From: Taibaiella sp041660405
GTDB lineage: Bacteria; Bacteroidota; Bacteroidia; Chitinophagales; Chitinophagaceae
Direction of reading: 5' to 3'
DNA: 64,000 nt
NCBI GenBank assembly: GCA_041660405.1
Contig: JBAZWL010000008.1
Location: forward strand, 1-64,000
Position numbers and translations under genes: made by a program. Below, one piece after another: positions 8,695 through 17,249 of this stretch. Positions within the stretch are counted from its first letter, which is position 1. Every line of letters starts with the position of its first letter. The notes under the pieces were generated by a model that did no database searches, was not told where the DNA came from, and was given only the letters and a program-made list of their open reading frames with translations.

Positions 8695-8730
8695 TCTGCA
8701 GGTAACCTTAATACATCCCATGTTTTCGTT

Positions 8731-8738
8731 TATCTTCG
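8731..8738 (+). promoter_or_regulatory. Minus-7 promoter box directly before the 8743 start codon
   Basis: TATCTTCG, one mismatch to TAnnTTTG, ends 4 nt before ATG 8743, implying a leaderless or near-leaderless transcript. Confidence 0.5.
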
Positions 8739-8742
8739 CAGT

Positions 8743-9009
8743 ATGATAAAAGTAGTACAACAGCATCCTGAAGTATTGAAAGAAGCAGATCGTTTGCAGC
8801 ATTTTTTTGAAACAAATCCTATCCTGATCAAGGAATGGAAAGAAGGTTGTATCACGGTAAAAGATATCCCCTCATTTATTGAAATGGAATTGAATGCTGC
8901 CCGCACATTTAATCCTACTCATTATTTTAATCCGCCCTTAAAAAGGCTGCAACAGATGGAGCAAGCTGTCTTGAATCAAACGAGTAGCCCTGTAGCCACA
9001 ACTAATTAA
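8743..9009 (+). CDS. Hypothetical small protein
   Basis: An 88-residue protein with predicted helices (VVQQHPEVLKEADRLQHFFE and IPSFIEMELNAARTF) and a Thr/Ser/Pro tail. It is soluble, with no export signal and no recognised domain. The promoter box ends 4 nt before the ATG. It is convergent with purN: the two stop codons are 15 nt apart, with no obvious terminator hairpin between them. Confidence 0.5.
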   Translation: MIKVVQQHPEVLKEADRLQHFFETNPILIKEWKEGCITVKDIPSFIEMELNAARTFNPTHYFNPPLKRLQQMEQAVLNQTSSPVATTN

Positions 9010-9024
9010 ATGCTAAAGCAAAAA

Positions 9025-9591
9025 TCAGGCATTATCCAGTAAAAATTCTATGGTTCTTGGGAAGAAGTAATGTTCCAGTTTATGGATCTTCTCTGCGAGG
9101 CTTTCGTGATCGTCTTCGGGCAGCAAGCTGCAGTGCGCCTGCAATATGGTAGCGCCTTCATCGTAATGCTCATTTACAAAATGAATAGTGATACCTGATT
9201 CCTTTTCTGCAGCTGCAACGACAGCCTGATGCACATTGCTGCCGTACATACCCTTACCGCCATATTTAGGTAATAACGCAGGATGGATATTAATAATTTT
9301 TCCGGCAAAGCTTTTCACTACAGTTTCCGGCACTTTCCATAGAAAGCCGGCCAGTACAAGTAAAGAGGGGTTATATTCTTTTATCGACGTTACAAATTCA
9401 GCTTCCTTAAAAGACTTTCTATCTATGAGCTGTACCGGTATATCATTTTTCTTTGCAATATCCAACACTCCCGCTTCCGGATTATTACACACGATAAGTG
9501 CAACCCTCGCCTTCTCTTTTCCTTCAAAATAATCGATAACAGCTTGTACATTCGAGCCCCTGCCGGAGGCAAATAAGATAAGTTGATGCAT
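9025..9591 (-). CDS. purN: Phosphoribosylglycinamide formyltransferase
   Basis: A 188-residue GAR transformylase of purine biosynthesis, which transfers a formyl group from 10-formyl-THF to glycinamide ribonucleotide. Signatures present are FASGRGSNVQAVIDYF near the N-terminus (phosphoribosyl binding), NIHPALLPKYGGKGMYG in the middle (catalytic Asn and His), and GITIHFVNEHYDEG (catalytic Asp in the folate loop). Length is normal for PurN. A TATTTTTG box lies about 50 nt upstream on the same strand. It is an isolated pur gene here. Confidence 0.95.
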   Translation of the reverse strand: MHQLILFASGRGSNVQAVIDYFEGKEKARVALIVCNNPEAGVLDIAKKNDIPVQLIDRKSFKEAEFVTSIKEYNPSLLVLAGFLWKVPETVVKSFAGKIINIHPALLPKYGGKGMYGSNVHQAVVAAAEKESGITIHFVNEHYDEGATILQAHCSLLPEDDHESLAEKIHKLEHYFFPRTIEFLLDNA

Positions 9592-9640
9592 TTTTGTTTT
9601 TCCTTATACAGGCCAAAAGATGGCATGTTTTATTTTGCAG

Positions 9641-9648
9641 CAAAAATA
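9641..9648 (-). promoter_or_regulatory. Candidate minus-7 box of purN
   Basis: On the minus strand this reads TATTTTTG, an exact TAnnTTTG match, about 50 nt before the purN start. Confidence 0.4.
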
Positions 9649-9705
9649 TTACTTATAAATGAGCCAGACAGCTTTGTATCCAAAAAGAATTAGTGCTATC
9701 CAAGC

Positions 9706-10332
9706 TTAGCGTTGATTGGTTATGTCATCCAATTCGTGCATCACATTCTTTCTTGCAGGCTCTTCGTATAGATTGTGGAAGAAATCAGTTTTATAAATGC
9801 GTGGCATGGCCAGAAAATGCTGTAATACTTTGGCCCGGCCCGGATAATAAACTTCATCCATATACACCGCATATTCCTGTCTTACTTGTTCGCTGTATAG
9901 TTTGTAAATCTTTTCATCCTTACCGAGTGTGGAAAGATCTGCATCGGTAAATAAATTAGTATCGTTATCATTGTGAAACGCGTGGCTTTTTGTAGCTAAT
10001 ATTTGTTGCGCACATTTTGCTACCCTATACTTTTCAATGCCAAGAAGGCTCAGCGCTTCCTCTGCCATTGCCGCACTGCGCTCTTCATTATCTCTATTTA
10101 AGACATCATAGACTATGTCATGGTAAAAAACGGAATACAAAACCACGTCAAAATCCTGAATAAGCATCTTGCAGGGTTCCAGTTCTTGTATCAGATTTTC
10201 GAGATGGGTGAGATTATGATAACGCCTCGAAGGCAGTCTGTAGTTAAATGTCAGCTCCTTCCATAGCACCTGACAAAGATTTTGATCGTTGGATGCCTTA
10301 CTGGTGAGCACACTGAAAACTTCCTGCAACAT
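9706..10332 (-). CDS. HD-domain metal-dependent phosphohydrolase (COG4339-like)
   Basis: A 208-residue predicted HD-superfamily protein. The metal-ligand motifs are in the usual order: RYHNLTHLENL (residues 37-47), VFYHDIVYD with the HD pair (about 68-76), and a later DADLSTLG (about 128-135). This matches the stand-alone HD family COG4339, whose substrate is unknown. It is cytoplasmic, with no membrane segment. It lies between purN and the DUF4197 gene with about 90-110 nt gaps, so it may have its own promoter. Confidence 0.8.
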   Translation of the reverse strand: MLQEVFSVLTSKASNDQNLCQVLWKELTFNYRLPSRRYHNLTHLENLIQELEPCKMLIQDFDVVLYSVFYHDIVYDVLNRDNEERSAAMAEEALSLLGIEKYRVAKCAQQILATKSHAFHNDNDTNLFTDADLSTLGKDEKIYKLYSEQVRQEYAVYMDEVYYPGRAKVLQHFLAMPRIYKTDFFHNLYEEPARKNVMHELDDITNQR

Positions 10333-10361
10333 TGCTGTGTTTTTTGACCCTGCAAATAAAC

Positions 10362-10392
10362 AAAAAACCTGCCGGATGTAATATCTGGCAGG
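10362..10392 (-). terminator. Minus-strand terminator after the DUF4197 gene
   Basis: Hairpin arms CCTGCC / GGCAGG (10368-10392), followed on the minus strand by six T. It ends transcription of the DUF4197 gene. Confidence 0.85.
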
Positions 10393-10420
10393 CTCTATTT
10401 CTTATTGAATTGATCTCAAA

Positions 10421-11212
10421 TTATTTATTTCCGAAAACCTTTTGCAACAAACTCGTAACCTGTGCCGCGGGATTGGTACGGATCTTTGCCTCTTCATCGG
10501 CAATACTTACAAATAAACCATTTAACGCACGTTCTGTAACATAACCGGTAAGGTCAGGATTTACTTTATTCCTGGATACTTTGTTATAAGTCGAAAATAC
10601 AGTTTTCCACAACTCGGGAGCACCAACTTTATTTAATGACTTTTGAATTACCGGACTGAATGCTGTGGTTAATGCCCCGGTTGTTCTGCCTTTAAGGTAA
10701 TTGGTAGCAGCGTTGTTCCCGCCTTTCAATATATTAAGTCCATCCTGAATAGTGATGGATGTAATAGCATTGATAAAGATAGGAGCAGCTTGCTTGGCCG
10801 CATCTTCAGCAGCGCGGTTCATAGACAGTATTGCCTTGTCCACCACCGAGCCCATACCGATAGAACGTAAGGTGGATTCTACTTTCTGTGCTTCTTTGGG
10901 TAATAATATTTTTATCGCTGCATTTCTGAAAAAACCATCAGTCATGGATAGTTTATTGGATGCATTTTTCGCGCCTATTGATAAAGCTTCTTTAAGCCCG
11001 CTGGCAATGTCTGTATTGCTTAGGTTGCCGAAACTGCTACTGCTATTTTGATTATTTGTATTGCCGTTGGTTGCAGTGCCGTTTGTGTTTTTTTGAGTGT
11101 TATTCTTACCCGTTACGGTATTAAAAATATCTTCAAGACTTTGTGCTTTGGCTTGAACCGTGGTTAAGCAGATAAGGCCGGAAAGCAATAATGGAGCGAC
11201 TAGCTTTTTCAT
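10421..11212 (-). CDS. DUF4197 domain exported protein
   Basis: A 263-residue protein with a signal peptide (MKKLVAPLLLSGLICLTTVQAKAQ), an Asn/Thr/Ser-rich linker (residues 36-62) and a helical DUF4197 domain. The domain is seen from DIASGLKEALSIGAKNA, through AAIKILLPKEAQKVESTLRS, to GYVTERALNGLF and the end. DUF4197 proteins are periplasmic and of unknown function. The low-complexity linker after the signal peptide is typical of Bacteroidota. It is monocistronic with a terminator. Confidence 0.85.
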   Translation of the reverse strand: MKKLVAPLLLSGLICLTTVQAKAQSLEDIFNTVTGKNNTQKNTNGTATNGNTNNQNSSSSFGNLSNTDIASGLKEALSIGAKNASNKLSMTDGFFRNAAIKILLPKEAQKVESTLRSIGMGSVVDKAILSMNRAAEDAAKQAAPIFINAITSITIQDGLNILKGGNNAATNYLKGRTTGALTTAFSPVIQKSLNKVGAPELWKTVFSTYNKVSRNKVNPDLTGYVTERALNGLFVSIADEEAKIRTNPAAQVTSLLQKVFGNK

Positions 11213-11310
11213 ATTTATTTTTATTTTTTAAAAATTCCGGGAAAGCAAAAAGGCAATCCGCGTGTTTGGTTTGACTTTGAATTTCAATTAAGGTTGCATG
11301 GCCTTCAAAA

Positions 11311-11775
11311 TTATTTCCAGAGTTCAAGTATCTGGCCAACATGATCTTTGCTCTTTACTTTATCTATAATATGCTCTATAATGCCTTTTTCATTGATCAA
11401 AAATGTAACCCTGTGTGTACCGTCAAATTCTCTGCCCATAAACTTTTTTAGTCCCCACACACCATAAGCCTCCACTATTTTTCTATCCGGATCGGCCACC
11501 AGAGTAAAGGGCAGCTGGAATTTTTCCTCAAATTTTTTGTGACTTTTCTCGGTATCAATGCTTACACCGATTACAGTAATTCCTTCTTTTTTCAAAAGAG
11601 CAAAGTTATCCCTGATATTGCAAGCTTGTGTGGTACAGGTGGGCGTATTGTCTTTCGGGTAAAAGTACAATGCTACCCGCTTACCTTTGTAATCTTTCAG
11701 AGAAATGGTATTGCCATTCTGGTCTTTCGCCTTAAAGTCCGGTGCCTTCGATCCTTGTGTTAAAGTAGTGCTCAT
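11311..11775 (-). CDS. bcp: Thioredoxin-dependent thiol peroxidase (Bcp/PrxQ)
   Basis: A 154-residue peroxiredoxin Q. The active site YPKDNTPTCTTQAC carries the peroxidatic Cys47 and resolving Cys52 with the family spacing of five. It reduces hydrogen and organic peroxides using thioredoxin. Further hallmarks are KDYKGKRVALYFYPK, VIGVSIDTEKSHKKF and GTHRVTFLINEKG. It ends 24 nt from the start of the next gene on the same strand; tatD, which lies upstream, is likely in the same transcript. Confidence 0.96.
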   Translation of the reverse strand: MSTTLTQGSKAPDFKAKDQNGNTISLKDYKGKRVALYFYPKDNTPTCTTQACNIRDNFALLKKEGITVIGVSIDTEKSHKKFEEKFQLPFTLVADPDRKIVEAYGVWGLKKFMGREFDGTHRVTFLINEKGIIEHIIDKVKSKDHVGQILELWK

Positions 11776-11798
11776 ATTATGGTTTTAACGAAAAACAA

Positions 11799-12566
11799 TT
11801 ATTTGAAAATGCGTTCTGCATTTCGATTGGTAATCGCAGCAACCTCTTCAACACTACAATTCTTTATCTCTGCAATTTTTGTGCCAATTATAGGAATATA
11901 GCTGCTTTCATTCCTTTTTCCCCTATATGGAACAGGGGCGAGGTAAGGTGCATCTGTTTCTAATACTATGTGTTCCAGCGAGATGTCTTTTAATACTTCT
12001 GATAAAGAGCCTTTTTTAAATGTTGCCACGCCGCCTATACCCAGGTAAAATCCAAGGTCAATTATTTGCTTAGCTTCTTCGGCACTGCCACCAAAACAAT
12101 GGAAAATACCTTGCAGGTTTCCATTCTGTTTTGCCCGCACCATATCAATACCATCTTGTATAGATTCCCTGGTATGGATCACAATAGGAAGTCGCAAAGA
12201 TAAAGCCCAATCCATCTGTAAGTTAAAAGCTTCTTTTTGTTCTGCTACAAAAGTAGTGTCCCAATAATAATCCAACCCTATTTCACCTATAGCGCTGAAT
12301 TTTTCTTTCTGTAACCAGGACCCCGCTATTTCCAGTTCAAGTTTGTAATTCTCTTTGATATAACATGGATGTACGCCCATCATTGGAAAGCAATGTCCGG
12401 GCCATTGACCAACCATGTGCATCATAGGAGCAATGGTTTCACTATCACAATTGGGTAAATACATTTTACCTACACCAGCCTCTATGGCGCGTTGAACCAT
12501 TTGCTCACGGTCCTGATCAAATTGCTCATCGTAAAGGTGAGTATGTGTATCGATGAAAGTAAGCAT
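11799..12566 (-). CDS. tatD: TatD family metal-dependent deoxyribonuclease
   Basis: A 255-residue TIM-barrel hydrolase. Metal ligands are visible in FIDTHTHL (His8, His10), GEIGLDYYW (Glu), PIVIHTRES (His), IFHCFGG (His) and VLETDAPYLAP (Asp). TatD enzymes are 3'-5' DNases/RNases acting on DNA damage. Length is typical. It is 23 nt upstream of bcp, probably cotranscribed. Confidence 0.94.
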   Translation of the reverse strand: MLTFIDTHTHLYDEQFDQDREQMVQRAIEAGVGKMYLPNCDSETIAPMMHMVGQWPGHCFPMMGVHPCYIKENYKLELEIAGSWLQKEKFSAIGEIGLDYYWDTTFVAEQKEAFNLQMDWALSLRLPIVIHTRESIQDGIDMVRAKQNGNLQGIFHCFGGSAEEAKQIIDLGFYLGIGGVATFKKGSLSEVLKDISLEHIVLETDAPYLAPVPYRGKRNESSYIPIIGTKIAEIKNCSVEEVAAITNRNAERIFK

Positions 12567-12584
12567 GAGATATAATAATGAAAG

Positions 12585-12872
12585 TTAATCCTGATTAAAA
12601 TGATCTCTCCAATCTTTTGTTTTATTTAAATCAGGTAGAGCAAGTGCTTTATTCTGAATGTAAAAATAACTAGCTATAGCACAAAGCAGTCCACTGATCA
12701 CGCAAATGAGCAAATCCTTCTGTAAAAAATAAGAAACAGCTATACCAAAGGTTTCAGCTGCAAGCCAGATAAAAATGGTGCGCAATACCCAATTCGTAGT
12801 ATTGTAGCCTTTAAGTTTTACTATATTCTTGATTCTGATACACAAGAATATTAATAATAGGATGTCTAGCAT
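12585..12872 (-). CDS. Hypothetical small membrane protein
   Basis: A 95-residue protein with three likely membrane helices (residues 2-13, about 30-50 and about 53-72) and a hydrophilic C-terminal tail (LNKTKDWRDHFNQD). It lies 18 nt upstream of tatD on the same strand, so it is probably cotranscribed. No family is recognised. Confidence 0.6.
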   Translation of the reverse strand: MLDILLLIFLCIRIKNIVKLKGYNTTNWVLRTIFIWLAAETFGIAVSYFLQKDLLICVISGLLCAIASYFYIQNKALALPDLNKTKDWRDHFNQD

Positions 12873-12960
12873 ATTGCTTTCTTGAATATTTATGGCCTTC
12901 CGTTTCTCCAGATATTATTTATGAGGTCTTAAGAAGAGAAGGTAGATTGAAAATATATTG

Positions 12961-13692
12961 TTACGTGTACAATCCGCCGTTGATAGAAATAACCTGTCCG
13001 GTAATATAACCTGCTTGCCGCGATGCCAGAAACCCTGCGAGTTCTGCTACTTCTTCAGCCTCGCCAAAGCGCTTCATTGGAATGAGCGCAGCCAGTTCTT
13101 TTTCGTTTAACTCTTCCGTCATATCCGTTTTCACAAAACCCGGAGCAATAGCATTTACCGTAATGTTTCTTTTAGCTACTTCCTGTGCTAATGCTTTAGT
13201 TGCACCAATCATACCGGCTTTGGCAGCAGAGTAATTTACCTGTCCAGGCATACCTTTCAAGCCGCTTAACGATACAATATTTATAATCCGTCCATAGCGG
13301 TTCATCAGCATGGGATTCATGATTTGCTTCGTGATATTGAACATACCTTGCAGGCTGGTATCCATAACAGAATGCCATTGTTCATCATTCATGAAAGCAA
13401 GTAAAGCGTCCTGGCGAATGCCGGCATTATTCACCAGTATTTCTATTACAGCATCTTTATGATCTTCCTGCCATTTACCCAATGCCAGTTCTACTTCTTT
13501 TTTATCGGCTACGTTAAAAGGCATCAGGATAGCTTCCTGGCCTTGAGCTTCAACCAGTGCCGCCGTTTCTTCAGCCGCAGTTTTGTTCCCTTTATAATTG
13601 ATGATAACCGGATAACCCATGGAGGCTAATTTGACACAAATGGCCCGGCCTATACCTCTGGAACCACCTGTAACAAGTGCATATGATTGCAT
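12961..13692 (-). CDS. fabG: 3-oxoacyl-ACP reductase FabG (short-chain dehydrogenase)
   Basis: A 243-residue SDR. The NADPH motif VTGGSRGIGRAI is at residues 7-18, NNAG near 88, the catalytic Ser in SLSGLKG, the YSAAK catalytic pair, and PGFVKTDMTEEL after it. The sequence (LVNNAGIRQDALLAF, GLKGMPGQVNYSAAKAG) resembles the FabG type found in Bacteroidota flexirubin/aryl-polyene clusters more than the core fatty-acid FabG. That is from memory and tentative, since no other pigment gene is nearby. A TAATTTTG box lies about 26 nt upstream. Confidence 0.88.
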   Translation of the reverse strand: MQSYALVTGGSRGIGRAICVKLASMGYPVIINYKGNKTAAEETAALVEAQGQEAILMPFNVADKKEVELALGKWQEDHKDAVIEILVNNAGIRQDALLAFMNDEQWHSVMDTSLQGMFNITKQIMNPMLMNRYGRIINIVSLSGLKGMPGQVNYSAAKAGMIGATKALAQEVAKRNITVNAIAPGFVKTDMTEELNEKELAALIPMKRFGEAEEVAELAGFLASRQAGYITGQVISINGGLYT

Positions 13693-13717
13693 AACAAGAT
13701 TTTAAAAAATATTCGAG

Positions 13718-13725
13718 CAAAATTA
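13718..13725 (-). promoter_or_regulatory. Minus-7 box of the fabG-like gene
   Basis: Reads TAATTTTG on the minus strand, an exact TAnnTTTG match 25 nt before the start codon. Confidence 0.5.
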
Positions 13726-13763
13726 CCTTTTTAACAGGCAACAGGAAAATATTTCATGAAACT

Positions 13764-13797
13764 AAAAACACCCCGTATTAACCGGGGTGTTTTTTTA
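13764..13797 (-). terminator. Terminator after the TPR gene (bidirectional hairpin)
   Basis: Arms AACACCCCG / CGGGGTGTT (13767-13791) flanked by A-run and T-run, so it can act in both directions. It lies downstream of the minus-strand TPR gene. Confidence 0.88.
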
Positions 13798-13820
13798 TTA
13801 TAATACAGAAGTATCAGGAA

Positions 13821-15440
13821 TTATGATTTTGGTTTTTTATTGCCTGATGTTTTCAGCTTATTGTAGTAATCCTTGATCTGGTTAGCAAACTCATTTCCTG
13901 GTTCCTGACCAAGAATCTTATTTACCCATTCCATGGTTTCTTTTTCATTATTACTGTTGTAATAATAAAAAGCAAGATATTGGTAAGCACTCATCAGATC
14001 GGCTGGTTTCTTGGTATAACCTTCTTTGGTTAAGGCCAACCACTCTTTGTAGAACGCAACTGCGCCACCGGTTTTAGCATCGCTATCCATTGCCGCAGCT
14101 ACTTTACCTTGCCAAAGCACAGCGGATGGCTCATCAGGATATTTGGTTCTCATAGCCTGGAATGCTTTGGTAGCTTCAGTATAGTTTTTACCAACGAAGT
14201 TCCAGTAACCCCAGTAGAAGTAATCTTCAGAACTTGCATCCGGATTTTCAGCAATTATTTTGCCATACCATGCACCTACTTTTGAGTAATCTTTAGATTC
14301 TTTGAACGCCTCTGCAACTTGCAGGTAAAGCGCTCTCTTATCTTTTGAAGTATCTGCAGTTACTACTTTATTGAAATAGTACGTAGCACTGTCGTTATAC
14401 ATTTTAGATTTCGAAGAATCCTGAACGCCTAAAGCTGCCATGATCTTTCCACTGTAGATATAATCATCCGGAATGATCTTGGATGGATCTTGTTTGCTGT
14501 AGAACAATTGCATGTTCTGTTGTGCTTTCGGATAATCCTTAGTTTCATAAGCACTATATGCAATCAAGCGGTACAGGTAAGGTTTTGCAACACCTTTACC
14601 GATCAGCTCCTGGATTTTAGCCTGTGCTTCCGGATATTTCTTAGACAAGAATAACAGGTTGGCATAAGTGATCTGATCATCTATAGATTTATCAGAAAGC
14701 TCAAGGAATTTTTCGATATTGGTTAATGCGTTCTCATACCTTCCGGCACGTTGATAAGCTTCAGCCAGGTCATGGTAAGGCAGAGGGTTAGATGGGTCGG
14801 CATTTTTGGCCAACTCATAATTTTTCAATGCGTCATCATATTTCTGTGCCCTGTACCAAAGCGCTCCTATCCTGGAATAGGCAAGAGAATTATTCGTTCC
14901 TTTTTCAACCGCTTTTTCATAGCTGGTCATGGCTTCACCGCCACCACCGGCAAGCTTTAAATAAGCATCACCAAGATTAATCAGGACATCAGCATTCTCG
15001 CCATTGATCTCTATTGCTTTTTTGTACCAGGTGATCGCATCATTTGCGTTACCACCATTGGAATAAGTAATAGCATCGGCGGCTACTTTATATTTTTCCC
15101 AATCTTTCTTTTTTGCTTTATCAACTATCGAGGTCAGCAGTTTTGTTGCTTCGTCTCTTTTACCTTGTTTAAAAAGTACACGAGCCGTTCCTGCCTGGTT
15201 ATAAAAATCTTCAGGAAATTTGGCAAATGTTGCCTGAGCGCCTGCTACATCTTCAAGTTCCAATTGAGCTATACCCAGGTTATAGTTAGCTTTAGCATCT
15301 TTTGCTGCTAAGGGTTCCAATGCTTTTCTTGCACTTTCATATCGACCATAACTGATCATTTTTTCACCTTCCGGCACCGACTGCGCACTCACATTAAAAG
15401 CCAGGGCTGCAGCCACTGCTGTCACAAGTAATCTGTTCAT
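13821..15440 (-). CDS. Exported tetratricopeptide-repeat protein
   Basis: A 539-residue protein with a short signal peptide (MNRLLVTAVAAALAFNVSAQ) followed almost entirely by TPR units. Clear units are AITWYKKAIEINGENADVLI, ALKNYELAKNADPSNPLPYH and ALTNIEKFLELSDKSIDDQI, with later less regular ones. TPR arrays mediate protein-protein contacts; this one is periplasmic. The pairing with an upstream PstS-like lipoprotein matches a gene order I associate with ExbB/ExbD/TonB operons in this phylum, though those genes are not adjacent here. A terminator follows. Confidence 0.88.
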   Translation of the reverse strand: MNRLLVTAVAAALAFNVSAQSVPEGEKMISYGRYESARKALEPLAAKDAKANYNLGIAQLELEDVAGAQATFAKFPEDFYNQAGTARVLFKQGKRDEATKLLTSIVDKAKKKDWEKYKVAADAITYSNGGNANDAITWYKKAIEINGENADVLINLGDAYLKLAGGGGEAMTSYEKAVEKGTNNSLAYSRIGALWYRAQKYDDALKNYELAKNADPSNPLPYHDLAEAYQRAGRYENALTNIEKFLELSDKSIDDQITYANLLFLSKKYPEAQAKIQELIGKGVAKPYLYRLIAYSAYETKDYPKAQQNMQLFYSKQDPSKIIPDDYIYSGKIMAALGVQDSSKSKMYNDSATYYFNKVVTADTSKDKRALYLQVAEAFKESKDYSKVGAWYGKIIAENPDASSEDYFYWGYWNFVGKNYTEATKAFQAMRTKYPDEPSAVLWQGKVAAAMDSDAKTGGAVAFYKEWLALTKEGYTKKPADLMSAYQYLAFYYYNSNNEKETMEWVNKILGQEPGNEFANQIKDYYNKLKTSGNKKPKS

Positions 15441-15529
15441 TGTTTTTTAATATTTATTGTGGTGTAGTTTTCTTCTCGCTTTTTATAAATTTTGTTTGAT
15501 GAATTAATAACAACAAAAATCGCTCCAAA

Positions 15530-16462
15530 TTATTTTATTTCAGCTTCTCTTAACCGCAACTGAACTCTTAATGGAACTAAACGTGCTTTTTTGAATATTA
15601 ATTGCCCTGCCTCATTACTTAAAAAATTAGCAAATCCGGCTCCTAAACCATTCCAGCTATCGCGGGTAATAAAATACATCGTGCGGCGCAGCGGATATTT
15701 CTTTAAAGCGATCCAGGCCTGGTACGGTTGATAAAAATCTGTTACAGTAGTATCATTTTCATCTTTCATGGATACCACCTTTATTCCGCCTTTAAATTCT
15801 CCTTCAGGCTTTGTACTTTCAGGATCATACACCTGGCTTACACCTATCAACCCGATTGCATTTTCATTTTTCGCAACATAATCAATCAGGGAATCATTAT
15901 TCTTCACGGCATAGGTTTTAGACGATAATTGTTGTCCGGAGATTAATGAGTCCAATATATACCTTACCGTTCCTGATTGTGCATTATCAAAAACTATGGT
16001 ATAATTTCTTGCAAATTTCCCGACCAGTACTTGCTTTAGCTGGCCCAGTGTCATAAAACTATCTGCCGACGCTGGGTTTACAATGACTGCTATTGCGTCC
16101 ATAGCAACAGCAAGAGACTTTACTTTTACTTTGTTATGCTCGTATACTTTCTTTTCTTCGGCAGTCAGGTCTCTTGAAACTACAATCAACCTTGCGCTAT
16201 CCTTATAAAGATCTTCAAAACATTGTTTTTCTGTACGGTACGTTGCTTTAATATGCCCTTCCGGGTAAGAAGAATCAAAAACATTAAGTTCCTGGGCAAT
16301 AACAGGCATAAAACTTTCATCAACAGATATGCTGATATTACCTCTTGTTGTAGTTTCTTCAGGGGTCTCTTTTTCAGTGCTTTTATTGTTACCACAGGAA
16401 ACTGCTCCTATGCCCAAAGCCATGAGGGCTATGCCTGCAGTGAAGTATTTACGGAACCGCAT
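15530..16462 (-). CDS. PstS-like substrate-binding lipoprotein
   Basis: A 310-residue periplasmic phosphate-binding-protein-like lipoprotein. Signal and lipobox (GIGAVSC) are followed by ISISVDESFMPVIAQELNVF, typical of the first strand and helix of PstS proteins, and later VFDNAQSGTVRYI and NENAIGLIGVSQVYD. There is no PstCAB transporter nearby, so a role outside classical phosphate ABC uptake is possible. The start is ATG 16462; an in-frame TTG at 16471 overlaps a TATTATTG minus-7-like box (16469-16476, minus strand) and is rejected. The TPR gene follows after 89 nt. Confidence 0.86.
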   Translation of the reverse strand: MRFRKYFTAGIALMALGIGAVSCGNNKSTEKETPEETTTRGNISISVDESFMPVIAQELNVFDSSYPEGHIKATYRTEKQCFEDLYKDSARLIVVSRDLTAEEKKVYEHNKVKVKSLAVAMDAIAVIVNPASADSFMTLGQLKQVLVGKFARNYTIVFDNAQSGTVRYILDSLISGQQLSSKTYAVKNNDSLIDYVAKNENAIGLIGVSQVYDPESTKPEGEFKGGIKVVSMKDENDTTVTDFYQPYQAWIALKKYPLRRTMYFITRDSWNGLGAGFANFLSNEAGQLIFKKARLVPLRVQLRLREAEIK

Positions 16463-16610
16463 ATTTTGCAATAATACAAGTTATTTAAAAGAATCGAATA
16501 AAATAAAACAACAGCCTAACAATAAATTAACATTGATTATTAACAAGTTGTAATGTTTTCTGAATGTAGACGGAGTTTGGAATAAATTCCATAAACATTA
16601 CATTTCTACA

Positions 16611-17180
16611 TCAGGAAGGTTGCTTTTTATAGCAATAACAAGTCGTTAAATGATCATTAACCATACCTGCGGCCTGCATAAAAGCGTAACAAATAGTACT
16701 TCCGACAAACTTAAATCCACGCTTACGCAAATCTGCACTCATTGCATCGGATTCGGGACTTGTGGCCGGTATTTCAGCGCTTGTTTTCCTCTTGCCGTTC
16801 AATGTTTTTCCTTTAGTGAACTGCCAGATATATTTATCAAAAGAGCCAAATTCCTTTTGCACATCCATAAACAGACGGGCATTAGTAACCGTTCCTTTTA
16901 TTTTGAGGCGATTGCGGATGATACCCACATTCTGCATGAGTTCCTCCTCTTCGTGTTCATCAAACTTCGCTACCTTTTTATAATCAAAATTGGCAAAAGC
17001 TTTACGAAATGCATCACGCTTATATAGTACAGTACGCCAGCTCAACCCTGCCTGAAAAGCATCCAGCACCAGGAACTCGAAAAGTTTCCGGTCATCATGC
17101 AGGGGTACTCCCCACTCTTCATCATGATACCGGAGCATCAATTCATCTTCGCCCGGCCAGGTACATCCTTTTTTCTCCAT
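16611..17180 (-). CDS. tag: DNA-3-methyladenine glycosylase I
   Basis: A 189-residue base-excision glycosylase that removes 3-methyladenine from DNA. The N-terminal zinc ligands Cys6 and His19 are in KKGCTWPG and RYHDEEWG, and the C-terminal His and Cys are in VNDHLTTCYCYK, as in E. coli Tag. The helix-hairpin-helix core includes FEFLVLDAFQAGLSWRTVL and GFKFVGSTICYAFMQA. Length is normal. Confidence 0.95.
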   Translation of the reverse strand: MEKKGCTWPGEDELMLRYHDEEWGVPLHDDRKLFEFLVLDAFQAGLSWRTVLYKRDAFRKAFANFDYKKVAKFDEHEEEELMQNVGIIRNRLKIKGTVTNARLFMDVQKEFGSFDKYIWQFTKGKTLNGKRKTSAEIPATSPESDAMSADLRKRGFKFVGSTICYAFMQAAGMVNDHLTTCYCYKKQPS

Positions 17181-17249
17181 TGCAAAACAGGGTTAATTAT
17201 TCAATATTACGATTTATAATATGGAGCTACACAAAGAATCGTATTGAAA

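Noticed and set aside
15530..16462. Phosphate ABC transporter locus around the PstS-like gene
   Set aside because: No pstC, pstA, pstB or phoU gene is nearby; only a TPR gene shares the strand and context.
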